Below, piece by piece: positions 1 through 7,334 of a stretch of DNA of 9,866 nucleotides. Where the stretch lies: the NCBI GenBank assembly GCA_009776515.1, contig WRNP01000061.1:1-9866 (forward strand), read 5' to 3'. The position numbers and the translations under genes are program-made. The notes beneath the pieces were generated by a model that did no database searches, was not told the origin of the DNA, and saw only the letters and a list, made by a program, of their open reading frames with translations. Every line of letters begins with the position of its first letter. The first letter of the stretch is position 1. This DNA is from Dehalococcoidia bacterium. GTDB lineage: Bacteria; Chloroflexota; Dehalococcoidia; Dehalococcoidales; UBA1222.

Positions 1-218
1 TCGGGGCATCAGGTCGTTGTTGTCAAAGCATGACCCCAAATAGTCGAAAATGAGAATTGCCTCCAAATATCAACTGGTTTAGCGGTTTTTAGAGGTGACC
101 ATCGTTTTCAAATAGAACGTATTTCCAACACTTGGGGCACCGAAAATGGTGTTTAGTCCCTCCCCCCTGACCACATTGTGATCTGGGCCCATAAAGATGG
201 ACATTGTGAGTTTTGACG
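1..218. other. Non-coding left edge with short direct repeats
   Basis: No convincing gene is visible in this stretch downstream of the nuclease gene. An 8-base word, ACATTGTG, occurs twice in the same direction at 173-180 and 201-208, with a GGGCCC palindrome between the copies. On the minus strand an interrupted frame reads a short CPKC knuckle ahead of FENDGHL and a stop near 89-91. It resembles half of a zinc ribbon but has no start codon and only one clear Cys pair, so it is not called. The stretch could be the end of a mobile element lying to the left, but no terminal repeat can be demonstrated from this window. Confidence 0.3.
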
Positions 219-1409
219 CTATTCTTCTTCTTTGAGCTTCGAACAATAGACCGTGCAGGTTTCCTCTATGGTTCCATAGGAGCGTACATCATCGGAGAAA
301 GCTTTATCCCAATGCTCCTCCGTTACGGCACGTACCAGCGCCGTGGTGTCAAGTTGGGACACCTCTGCCAGTTTGCCAGCTTGCAACAGCTTCTGCTCAA
401 GTTCAGCCCGCCCTGGTTCGTTCTTACCGGGAAATCTAAGCTTATCCTCTCGTTTTACCCGAACTCGGTGGTTGCTTCCCCTCACGATGCTCAGTTGATT
501 TTCCTGGCAGTAGTTTAGCAAGGCTTCTTTTAAAAGGGCCGTTTCTTCCTCTATCTCCTTAGCTTTCTCCCTAAGCTCCGCGTAGCGATTAACGATGACC
601 ACTCCCGGTTCGTTAAGGAATTTGTTAGTCGGGAGTGCTTCCACGGCGTAGAGGTGTTTGCGGCTGGGGCAGAGGTCGGGGTATTCGCACCAGTTGCACA
701 AAGCGGACTCTTGTGGCGGGAAGTCTTGGGCTGCCTCTATCTCATCAATGAGGCGGGCGGTCGCTTGTTCAAGCTCAGCGAGCATCCCAGCGGAGCGGTG
801 CGAGACGAGCTCGCAATCAAAGGATAGGTAATGCCAGATGAGTTGCACCGTGCCCACGCGGGACCAGCGTTGCTGAATACCTATTTGATAGAGGGCAAGC
901 TGGCGGTCGGCGTCGGCCTCCTCCTGGGATGGCAGGTGGGCCGAGGTCTTATAGTCGTTGATGTAATATGTGCCGTCCGGTGTGCGTGAAAGGCGATCAA
1001 TATAGCCTCGGAGACGATGGCGCCCGCCATCTAGAGAAAAGGGGATGAGCATCTCGGTGGCGAGGGTTACATCCCTTTTGAACGGGGCGTGGCGTGCGTA
1101 GTAGGAGGAGAGCATCTTGTGTCCGGAGTCACGGTAGTGGTCTGCGGTAAACCCCGCTCGGGTGATGGTGATGCCGTCGTGCCAATTCTTCTCCCAAAGG
1201 GCATCGTAGTAGGCTAGAAGTTCGTCCAGGGAATCTAACTTACCCCTTCGAGTATCGTCGTAACACCTCTGGAGTACCTCGTGTACACGGCTTCCCAGAA
1301 AAGCCTCAACCCCTTCCGTACCGCGTTTTATTTTATCGCGGTAGCAGAGCTTGTATTTCAGTGGGCAGTTTTCGTAGGTGCTTAATTGTGAATGAGAATA
1401 GATAGGCAT
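219..1409 (-). CDS. PD-(D/E)XK nuclease family protein with Fe-S cysteines (RecB/Cas4-like)
   Basis: This 396-residue protein is probably a cytoplasmic DNA exonuclease or DNA-end-processing enzyme of the PDDEXK_1/RecB-nuclease group. The N-terminus reads SHSQLSTYENCPLKYKL, typical of the family, with Cys15 as first candidate iron-sulphur ligand. GSRVHEVL (His43), GYIDRL (Asp138), NDYKTS (Asp152, Lys154) and the QLALY motif (Gln170, Tyr174) form the usual metal-binding and catalytic set. Cys238, Cys241 and Cys247 in CNWCEYPDLC complete a C...CxxCxxxxxC cluster as in Cas4 and AddB. Residues about 277-300 form a charged helix, probably coiled coil, followed by a roughly 100-residue tail of unknown fold. 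The ATG start is supported by AAGGGG about 6 bases upstream. No helicase, cas gene or other repair gene lies beside it, so its pathway is unknown. The family assignment is firm; the exact substrate is not. Confidence 0.88.
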   Translation of the reverse strand: MPIYSHSQLSTYENCPLKYKLCYRDKIKRGTEGVEAFLGSRVHEVLQRCYDDTRRGKLDSLDELLAYYDALWEKNWHDGITITRAGFTADHYRDSGHKMLSSYYARHAPFKRDVTLATEMLIPFSLDGGRHRLRGYIDRLSRTPDGTYYINDYKTSAHLPSQEEADADRQLALYQIGIQQRWSRVGTVQLIWHYLSFDCELVSHRSAGMLAELEQATARLIDEIEAAQDFPPQESALCNWCEYPDLCPSRKHLYAVEALPTNKFLNEPGVVIVNRYAELREKAKEIEEETALLKEALLNYCQENQLSIVRGSNHRVRVKREDKLRFPGKNEPGRAELEQKLLQAGKLAEVSQLDTTALVRAVTEEHWDKAFSDDVRSYGTIEETCTVYCSKLKEEE

Positions 1410-1486
1410 GGTGTCCCCTTATTCGCTATTCGCTGATATTTCGTTGCCTGTTTGACCTGAGCGTATTCTGCCAGTGCCCGTTTTCA

Positions 1487-1530
1487 GCCAAGGTACCAAT
1501 TGGGCAGGAGGCTACCCATTGTCTTTGGCT
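1487..1530 (-). other. Imperfect hairpin in the leader of the nuclease gene
   Basis: AGCCAA near 1487 pairs with TTGGCT near 1530, and CAATTGGG inside it pairs with CCCATTG apart from one bulged base. The structure lies about 80-120 bases upstream of the nuclease start codon. It has no U-tract and matches no riboswitch class I recognise. It could be chance or a leader structure. Confidence 0.2.
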
Positions 1531-1595
1531 AACAGTTCCTACTGCCAAGCTTGTTGTGGACTTTCCCCATCGAGTTATCGCACATGCCCGGCGCA

Positions 1596-1637
1596 CGAGT
1601 AAACTACCTCGCAGTTTTGTGCGAGGTAGTTTACTCG
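1596..1637. terminator. Perfect 18-bp inverted repeat downstream of the beta-propeller gene
   Basis: CGAGTAAACTACCTCGCA at 1596-1613 is matched exactly by its reverse complement at 1620-1637, leaving a 6-base loop (GTTTTG). It sits 37 bases past the stop codon of the minus-strand lipoprotein gene and about 190 bases before the next minus-strand gene, the place for a 3' end structure. No T-run follows on either strand, so it is not a textbook Rho-independent terminator. It could be a transcript-end stabiliser, a U-less terminator, or a protein-binding palindrome. The structure is certain; the role is inferred. Confidence 0.5.
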
Positions 1638-1673
1638 ACTAATCATATTTGTATGGTTTTCCTCTTCCTGCAG

Positions 1674-3605
1674 CTACTCGGGGCTCCCCCATATCGTGCC
1701 GTAATTTATCGTGGCAAGCAAGGTGAACTCTTCCATGTCAATGACTGCAATGCTACGCTCAGACACAACGTAGAAAAAGCCCGAGATATAAAGTCCGCGG
1801 CTGTCATTCCACCACATATCATTTGAGTTGATGCTTGCACGTGGATAAAAACCGGTTTGTACTTCATACCCGTACACCAAGTATTCGGAATCGGCGGGGA
1901 AGGCGATTATATTCTTCGTAGCATCAATCAAAATTGCTTTATGATTATATGAGGCCGTGCTGTACAGAACGTTGATTGGGAGGGTGTGGGCTTCGGTTAC
2001 GTCTGCTGGATTTGCGGTGTTAAACATTGAGAGCTTCATCGTGCCCCTGAGTCCAGTTATCTCATTTGCATCATATCCCAAGCCAAATAGCAAGCCGTCG
2101 GCATAGACATGAAGATATTGCGAGAACCCCGGTATTTTTAGGGCACTGAGCACCGCCGGTTTTGCAGGATTGGAGAGATCAACCGCAAAGAGCGGGTCGA
2201 CTTTCCGGAAAGTGACGAAATATCCGATGTCGCCGTCAAAGCGCACGGAATAAACGACTTCTCCGGGGGCTAGGTTGTCGACCTCGCCGACGCAGGTAAG
2301 AGACATGTCAAGGATATACAGTCCGTTTGTCGATGGGCGATTGTTGCCCGCGTTGTACATTATGCTGCCATTTGTTCTGTCGGTACGAATAGAGTATTCC
2401 GAGGAATTGTCCGTAGTGACAACGCGGAAGTATCCTTGGTACTCATCCATGGAGAATTGACTGTCCAGATATCCTGGCACGGTTCCGGAGGCGGCAATTT
2501 GAACCCCGCCACGTGAAATATCAAGCCTGGTGATGTGCGTTATGGCGTAGTGTGAATAGTCCACGACGCTATAATCTGCATAGTCACGCTCGTTGCTCCC
2601 CTCGGTCTTATATTCGTATCCGGCGATATAAAGGTTTTGTGCAGACATATAAACGAGAGAACCGCCGCCGAGGAGTGTTTGGTTGGCGGTTATCGTGCCA
2701 GTGTGAATATCAATGGCTGACACTATGGTGTAACTGGTGGAGTTTACATATGGCATTATTACGATACAACCTGGAGAAATAAGTGCCTTCTCGCTATCGG
2801 TATATAACATGGGGATAAAGCTCTCCGGTTCGTCCTCAGAGAAGCTATATACGTAATAGGTGGATAAAAGATAAAGCGTATTGCCGATGAGCCGGGATGA
2901 GAGGCTGTGGCCATCTTGACCAAGTTCATGTACGAGCTTCGGGGCTATGGCTTCGGATATGTCATAGACATAAGCTTTGCACATCTGGCTGTTTTGACTG
3001 TCCCAGTAATGCTCCCCGTAGGAATAAGAATCGAATTGCGTAATTATGACGACATAGTTCTCGCAGAGGTACATCTCGATCGCGGATTCATGGTTGTATT
3101 CATAGACAACGCCACTGATGACGTCACCCGTCTCTGGAGCAACGGTTTGCGGCATAGGCATTATGACTGTGCCGCCATAATCATATGTAATCACTTCGGT
3201 TGCTGAAACAAGATGGGTAGCGGCTCCGTCTGCCTTAAAAATCAAAAGCTTGCCGTTCTGCAGGCTGTAGATATACGTACCATCAGTCTTGACGATATCG
3301 CCCTCATCAACTCCCTCGACCTGTACATTTGTCGTGGAGTGATCACTGCTTATATCGCTGGTACTTGAGTATGTTGCTTCAAGTGTGGGCGCTGGTGCTC
3401 CAGCGGTGGGCACAAATACACCAAAAGACTCATAGGGGATATTGCTAGCTTGTAATTTAGCGAGTGCCTGGTAAACCGAATCGTAGTCTGCCGCAAAAGA
3501 GACATTGCCCACGGTCGCTGGGGACGCAGATGGCGGTGATGTGCATCCTGCCAAACTTGCGCCCATCAGCGAAATACTCATCAATCCCAGAAGCAGTTTT
3601 TTCAC
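1674..3605 (-). CDS. Secreted beta-propeller lipoprotein (PF09826/COG4880 type)
   Basis: This 643-residue protein opens with a lipoprotein signal peptide: KK, a hydrophobic core, and the lipobox LAGC with Cys21 as the lipidated residue, so it should be anchored outside the cytoplasmic membrane. After a Ser/Pro/Thr-rich linker comes TNVQVEGVDEGDIVKTDG at residues 92-109, the hallmark of the secreted beta-propeller family distantly related to WD-40 repeats. Blade-like segments follow to the C-terminus, rich in aromatic residues and short strands (for example YIYSLQNGKLLIF, and GDIGYFVTFRKVDPLFAVDL). Length fits the family. The start codon is GTG, preceded by AAAGGAG with 8 bases of spacing. Family members have no settled biochemical role; binding of a ligand or partner protein at the cell surface is a reasonable guess. 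The gene appears to be transcribed alone, with a hairpin just after its stop. Confidence 0.88.
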   Translation of the reverse strand: MKKLLLGLMSISLMGASLAGCTSPPSASPATVGNVSFAADYDSVYQALAKLQASNIPYESFGVFVPTAGAPAPTLEATYSSTSDISSDHSTTNVQVEGVDEGDIVKTDGTYIYSLQNGKLLIFKADGAATHLVSATEVITYDYGGTVIMPMPQTVAPETGDVISGVVYEYNHESAIEMYLCENYVVIITQFDSYSYGEHYWDSQNSQMCKAYVYDISEAIAPKLVHELGQDGHSLSSRLIGNTLYLLSTYYVYSFSEDEPESFIPMLYTDSEKALISPGCIVIMPYVNSTSYTIVSAIDIHTGTITANQTLLGGGSLVYMSAQNLYIAGYEYKTEGSNERDYADYSVVDYSHYAITHITRLDISRGGVQIAASGTVPGYLDSQFSMDEYQGYFRVVTTDNSSEYSIRTDRTNGSIMYNAGNNRPSTNGLYILDMSLTCVGEVDNLAPGEVVYSVRFDGDIGYFVTFRKVDPLFAVDLSNPAKPAVLSALKIPGFSQYLHVYADGLLFGLGYDANEITGLRGTMKLSMFNTANPADVTEAHTLPINVLYSTASYNHKAILIDATKNIIAFPADSEYLVYGYEVQTGFYPRASINSNDMWWNDSRGLYISGFFYVVSERSIAVIDMEEFTLLATINYGTIWGSPE

Positions 3606-3761
3606 GGCAATGTCTCCTTTGGATATTTCTGGCTACGTGGCCTCGTAGATATTAACGTTGAAAAAAGAAAAAGGATTGTGGCGGCGACGGAAGAAATCTA
3701 GGCGCTTTTAACGCGTACGACGCGGTAATTGCCCAAAAATGCAGACGAAACAGGTCGGATT

Positions 3762-4403
3762 CTATGTCAGTTTCTGCCCAAACTCCGCAAGCTGGTCCTC
3801 TAGGCGGTTTTGCTGTACGGATAGGGTGAGATCGGAGCGGGTCTTCTCCATCACGCCGCGCAGCATATCGGTGGTGCGCCGGAGCCCTCCGGTGATGCTA
3901 TCCGGAAAATCCATGGTTACAAGTACGCTATAGATATCATCCATGGCGGAAAGCAACTCCTCGCCGCGGTGGAAGTCGCCGCCGCGTAGCCCATCCAAGA
4001 GATAGCGCCTGAGCTCGCTTGCCGCTTCAGCCAGACCGTTAAGGTAAGCAGCGTAGTCTACTCTGATTTCCTCCGGAGTTGGTAGCGGTCGGCCGGTAGC
4101 TAGGGCCAAGGTGGCGTGGGCTTCGGTATACTCTTTTTGGGCATCCAGTATGAAACGAGTGTTCTCCAGGGCGGTACAGGTGGTGAGGTGGCGCTCGGCC
4201 TCTCTCAAAAGACGGCCGGCTTGCGCCAATGTCTGTTGGGCCTCGTCGAACTCGTGGCGATGGATACTGCGGATGGTAATGGATGAGAAGCGGATAACCT
4301 CGCGGCATAGGGGCAAGGCTTTCTCGCGCGCGGCATCCTGGGCACTGAAAGATTCGCGGATGCGCTCGGCGATGAGCTCCAGGTCGCTACTTAGCTGGTT
4401 CAC
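3762..4403 (-). CDS. Translin-family RNA-binding protein / putative ribonuclease (COG2178)
   Basis: This 213-residue, almost all-helical protein resembles translin/TRAX. Seen in the sequence are ALPLCREVIRFSSITIRSIHR (residues 29-49), AQKEYTEAH (88-96), YLNGLAEAASELRR (120-133), MDDIYSVLVTMDFPDSITGGLRR (from 154) and the terminal MEKTRSDLT motif (185-193). By alignment from memory with TRAX, whose acidic catalytic residues are Glu123, Glu126, Asp193 and Glu197, the equivalents here are Glu91, Glu94, Glu126 and Glu130. Only the Asp is changed, to Glu, so RNase activity is plausible but untested. It starts with GTG behind a strong GGAGG site placed inside the preceding thiamine gene, whose stop codon lies 17 bases into this gene. 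The two should therefore be co-transcribed and translationally coupled. Why a translin protein sits with thiamine synthesis is unknown. Confidence 0.85.
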   Translation of the reverse strand: MNQLSSDLELIAERIRESFSAQDAAREKALPLCREVIRFSSITIRSIHRHEFDEAQQTLAQAGRLLREAERHLTTCTALENTRFILDAQKEYTEAHATLALATGRPLPTPEEIRVDYAAYLNGLAEAASELRRYLLDGLRGGDFHRGEELLSAMDDIYSVLVTMDFPDSITGGLRRTTDMLRGVMEKTRSDLTLSVQQNRLEDQLAEFGQKLT

Positions 4404-5451
4404 AAGACACCTCCAGAGCTTTAATGATATCTTGCGTGGCGGTCTTCACCGAGTGAGCATTGGTGAGGGCGCTTGCCACGGCAACCCCATCTGCGCCGGA
4501 GCGCAGAACATCTGTTACATTATACTGCGTAATATCTCCGGTGGCTATCAAAGGCAGATTAACTTCTTTTTTTATTTCAGCAAGAAGTGCGCAACTCGGT
4601 GCGGACCTCTCCGGCTCGGCACCCGTCGTAAAGACCGCTTCGCAGCTCAGGTAGTCTGCTCCATCGGCATGGGCTTGTCGGGCTTCGGTTACGCTCCGCA
4701 CTGAGCGGCCGATGAGTTGATTTGTGGGCAGGAGTCTTCGCGCTACTATGACGGGCAAGTCGTCTTGGCTGAGGTGGAGGCCATCGGCATTTACGGCTAG
4801 GGCGATGTCCAGCGCCTCGCTCATAATGAACAAGGCTTTGTATTCTCGGCAAAGCTCAGCAACCCTGAGAGCTATGTCCAAAAATTTAAGCCTGGGGGTG
4901 GTTTTGCCATGGAGCAGGATGATCCGCGCTCCGCCTTGTAGCATCTCGCAAGCGATCTCGGCAGGGGGGCGCGTTCCGAGGCTGACGGTACCCACGATGG
5001 CGTGTAGGCCGCAGATTAAAGCGGCCCTGTCCAGGCGCATTAGACGAGCTAGCAATGTTTTCTCTAGGGTATAGACGGCGAAGCGGGCACTCTGGAACTC
5101 TGCCCCGTCCAGCCCCGTACCTGTTGTCTTGGCAAGCTCCTCCAGCACGCGTAGCGACTCCTCTGCACGCCTGGCGTTGGCGACTACAGCTTGAGAGAGA
5201 TGGCGCACAGGCTCTTTCGTACTGGGTTTAGTAGCTGCACCAATGTCTGATGCGGCATCGCGGGCATCAAGATAGGCGTTCTTTGCCGTAGGGTCTTTGG
5301 GCGAGAGGCGGTGACGGAGGTTTTTAAGTTCGGTGGCGAGGTGGGTGTCGTCTAAGACAAAGCGGGCGGCTTCTTCCATGAAGCGCAATCCTTCGCCTAA
5401 ACGATTGAGGTTGGCGTCAATGATGCGCAGAATAGCTTTCGGGGGCGGCAT
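4387..5451 (-). CDS. thiE: ThiD2-ThiE fusion: HMP-phosphate kinase domain plus thiamine-phosphate synthase domain
   Basis: This 354-residue cytoplasmic thiamine enzyme has two parts. Residues about 8-135 match the ThiD2 family (RIIDANLNRLGEGLRFMEEAARF at the start, later ANARRAEESLRVLEELAK), known as a monofunctional hydroxymethylpyrimidine-phosphate kinase. Residues about 145-350 are a ThiE-type TIM barrel that would join HMP-PP to thiazole phosphate. Barrel landmarks include ADGLHLSQDD, IGRSVRSVTEA, GADYLSCEAVF and GADGVAVASAL. Several usual ThiE active-site motifs differ: LHGK for LREK, IMSE for the IIND-type motif, TTGAEP for the T-x-T-K loop and ATGDI for the IGGI-type motif. Activity of this half is therefore less certain. 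The ATG start follows AT-rich sequence without a Shine-Dalgarno site, and no TPP riboswitch is recognisable upstream. It is the first gene of a two-gene unit with the translin-family gene. Confidence 0.85.
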   Translation of the reverse strand: MPPPKAILRIIDANLNRLGEGLRFMEEAARFVLDDTHLATELKNLRHRLSPKDPTAKNAYLDARDAASDIGAATKPSTKEPVRHLSQAVVANARRAEESLRVLEELAKTTGTGLDGAEFQSARFAVYTLEKTLLARLMRLDRAALICGLHAIVGTVSLGTRPPAEIACEMLQGGARIILLHGKTTPRLKFLDIALRVAELCREYKALFIMSEALDIALAVNADGLHLSQDDLPVIVARRLLPTNQLIGRSVRSVTEARQAHADGADYLSCEAVFTTGAEPERSAPSCALLAEIKKEVNLPLIATGDITQYNVTDVLRSGADGVAVASALTNAHSVKTATQDIIKALEVSCEPAK

Positions 5452-5614
5452 GGTGAAATTTTAACATAAATGGTAGAGCTTGGCTTGTGGTCATAGGGCG
5501 GTGTCTACTAATAACGGGTCTAGTTCTGCAGACATCCCATTTGCACAAACCATGTGTCGTTTTTCCTCTGGAATGCATACCCTGTTCGCGTGAGCGCCAT
5601 ATAAAAACGATGGC
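5452..5614. other. Intergenic stretch upstream of the thiamine gene
   Basis: No gene, hairpin or riboswitch is recognised here. An AT-rich segment immediately before the ATG of the thiamine gene (TATGTTAAAAT on the minus strand) could contain a -10 element, which would give a very short leader. No paired -35 box is clear. Confidence 0.3.
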
Positions 5615-5815
5615 CTATTTATTGGCATCCACTTTCTTTTTTAGTTTTAGCAAATCCTCAGAGACACCTTCAACTTCGCCGGCACCCATTTTTATTTCTA
5701 CAGCCTCCCAGCGCCCATCTGCGAGCCGGATTATAGCGCCAATCTCCAGGCCACTCTTGTCACGATAGTAATAGACACTCTGCCAATACTTTGGCGTACC
5801 TATGATCTTTGTCAA
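5615..5815 (-). pseudogene. C-terminal remnant of a DUF4143-type ATP-binding protein
   Basis: About 50 codons read VYYYRDKSGLEIGAIIRL, then ADGRWEAVEIKMG and LLKLKKKVDANK. This is the well-known C-terminal part of AAA-type ATPases carrying DUF4143, where a nuclease-like DxxK-style core (GLEI...EIKMG) ends the protein. The complete family members are around 400 residues. Here the ATPase part is absent, and upstream sequence in the same frame meets TGA stops. At the other end the frame stops directly after DANK, where relatives usually continue with MG plus a short hydrophobic tail. The only in-frame start is a TTG without a good ribosome site. It is best read as a dead fragment left by recombination or decay. 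Identification is from memory of the family. Confidence 0.65.
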
Positions 5816-6022
5816 TCTTTTGCTTTTGATTATGGCGAAACAGCCGAAGGTGTCTCAGTGAGCCTTGGGAAGCAGGCTATATTCTCAGGGTTGTTGAAAG
5901 AGAATCCCCTTGCATAGCTTGCTTAGGATCTCCGGGTTATAGTTACTGGCAATCAGGTTAAAATATCAACCAAAGTGCTTCTTGTGGATGTGTTATCAAT
6001 CACTCTTTCCCTCATCCCCAAT
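5816..6022. other. Gene-free stretch, possibly decayed coding sequence
   Basis: The minus strand, in the frame of the DUF4143 remnant, reads NPEILSKLCKGILFQQP and then EYSLLPKAH and DTFGCFAIIKSKR, broken by two TGA stops. This could be decayed upstream sequence of the neighbouring pseudogene or an unrelated remnant, but no family is recognisable. No promoter or RNA gene stands out. Confidence 0.25.
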
Positions 6023-6064
6023 AAGCCCAAAGGCCCCCCGCTAGAGCGGGTGGCCTTTGGGCTT
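6023..6064 (-). terminator. Two-tier hairpin downstream of the RCC1 surface protein gene
   Basis: AAGCCCAAAGGCC (6023-6035) pairs perfectly with GGCCTTTGGGCTT (6052-6064). Inside, after a single C/T mismatch, CCCGC pairs with GCGGG around a TAGA loop, giving 18 bp in total. It begins 30 bases beyond the stop codon of the minus-strand gene, so it most likely ends that transcript. On the minus strand the stem is followed by CTTATTGGGG, a poor T-tract, so termination may be inefficient or the hairpin may mainly protect the 3' end. Confidence 0.6.
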
Positions 6065-6093
6065 GGGTAAACACATGAATAATCTAAAGGGCC

Positions 6094-6837
6094 TTAAGTC
6101 TTCCTTATGTACATGATGACCATCAACACAAGGGCCACTCCGAGAACAGCAGCCAGAACTACCAGCCACCATGGGAAATTCGAAGCCTCTTTCTCTATCT
6201 CGGTATTAGTTATGGTAGCGGTTCTCTGGACTTCCGTCGGTGCCGTAGCAGTGATGGTAGTAGGAACGGTCGTCGGAACAACGGCCGTAGTAGCACTGAT
6301 AACAGTGGTAGGAATTGTTGTAGCCACCGTGGCCGTGGCAGTATTGGTGTTGGTAACGGTGGTGGGAACTGTCGTGGCCACCGTTGCGGTGGTGGCGCTT
6401 ACAATGGTGGTACGAACCGTTGAGGTGACCACATCTATGATGTCGTTGTAAACAGTGGAACGAACCGTGGTCGTGGCGGATCTGGTAACGGTGGCAGGTA
6501 CGGTTGTCGGAGAAGACACCGTAGTTGTTGTCGGCGGCAATGTTGTAGTCTCGGTAACCGTTATGGTTACCGAGGGAACCCCTGCAGTCAGTCCTAATAC
6601 CTGTACTGGCAAATGGCTATCATCATTAGTGCCATCGCCTAACTGACCAACCTCATTATTTCCCCAAGCCCATACCGTGCCATCGCTCAGTAATGCCAAG
6701 GTGTGGTTGCCTCCTGCCGCTATGGCTGGGGTCGCGGTTGCCGCTGTTGCCGGTGAAGCCGGTAAGTAGACTGTCAGCAGACAGACCCCGATACAGAGCG
6801 CCAGTAAAACGCTCAGTATCCGTTTTGAGGTACTCAT
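6094..6837 (-). CDS. Membrane-anchored surface protein with one RCC1 repeat and a Thr/Val-rich stalk
   Basis: This 247-residue protein has a signal peptide (residues 1-32: KR, a long hydrophobic core, ASPATAA cleavage region). A single RCC1-type repeat spans about 38-82 (AIAAGGNHTLALLSDG, then WAWGNNEVGQLGDGT). Residues 92-212 are a low-complexity Thr/Val/Ala stalk with repeated units such as VATTVPTTV and VATTIPTTV. One transmembrane helix (222-244, WWLVVLAAVLGVALVLMVIMYI) and a short RKT tail end it. It should be displayed outside the cell and held by the C-terminal helix. The stalk is possibly O-glycosylated. RCC1 propellers normally have about seven repeats, so a lone repeat cannot close a propeller by itself; the gene may have contracted from a longer form. 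Start choice is firm: AAGGAGG lies 9 bases before the ATG. Function is unknown. Confidence 0.8.
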   Translation of the reverse strand: MSTSKRILSVLLALCIGVCLLTVYLPASPATAATATPAIAAGGNHTLALLSDGTVWAWGNNEVGQLGDGTNDDSHLPVQVLGLTAGVPSVTITVTETTTLPPTTTTVSSPTTVPATVTRSATTTVRSTVYNDIIDVVTSTVRTTIVSATTATVATTVPTTVTNTNTATATVATTIPTTVISATTAVVPTTVPTTITATAPTEVQRTATITNTEIEKEASNFPWWLVVLAAVLGVALVLMVIMYIRKT

Positions 6838-6892
6838 TATATTTACCCTCCTTGAAACTTTTGAGTATTACTTATCCTTAGTCTGTAAACGC

Positions 6893-6932
6893 AAAAAGGC
6901 GGCTCCCCCATTGGTAAAAGGGAAGCCGCCTT
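6893..6932 (-). terminator. Rho-independent terminator on the minus strand
   Basis: AAGGCGGCT at 6896-6904 pairs with AGCCGCCTT at 6924-6932; after one C/A mismatch three more C-G pairs continue the stem (6906-6908 with 6920-6922), leaving an 11-base loop. Read on the minus strand the stem ends in CCTTTTTGCG, a proper T-run. It would stop transcripts coming from the DegV gene and the repeat region before they enter the RCC1 surface-protein gene. Confidence 0.7.
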
Positions 6933-6980
6933 GTGTAGATGCCTTATTAAGTTCTAGAGTACGGTAAACAAAGAAATCAT

Positions 6981-7334
<354 letters not shown>

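Noticed and set aside
79..204. 42-codon minus-strand frame (begins MSIFMGPDHNVV)
   Set aside because: It is short, without a ribosome site or known homologue, and overlaps the direct repeats.
1551..1826. 91-codon plus-strand frame over the hairpin and the 3' end of the lipoprotein gene
   Set aside because: It reads through a perfect inverted repeat and antisense to a clear gene, with no ribosome site or recognisable domain.
3655..3761. Possible terminator of the thiamine-translin unit (CGCGT/ACGCG stem, pyrimidine-rich sequence further on)
   Set aside because: The stem is only 5 bp, and the T-rich stretch is about 40 bases away, so it does not form a terminator unit.
4111..4704. 197-codon plus-strand open frame across the thiamine and translin genes
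   Set aside because: It lies antisense to two well-identified overlapping genes, has no family features and owes its length to the codon pattern of the real strand.
5452..5600. TPP riboswitch upstream of the thiamine gene
   Set aside because: Neither the CTGAGA core nor the ACCTGA-type element is visible on the minus strand.
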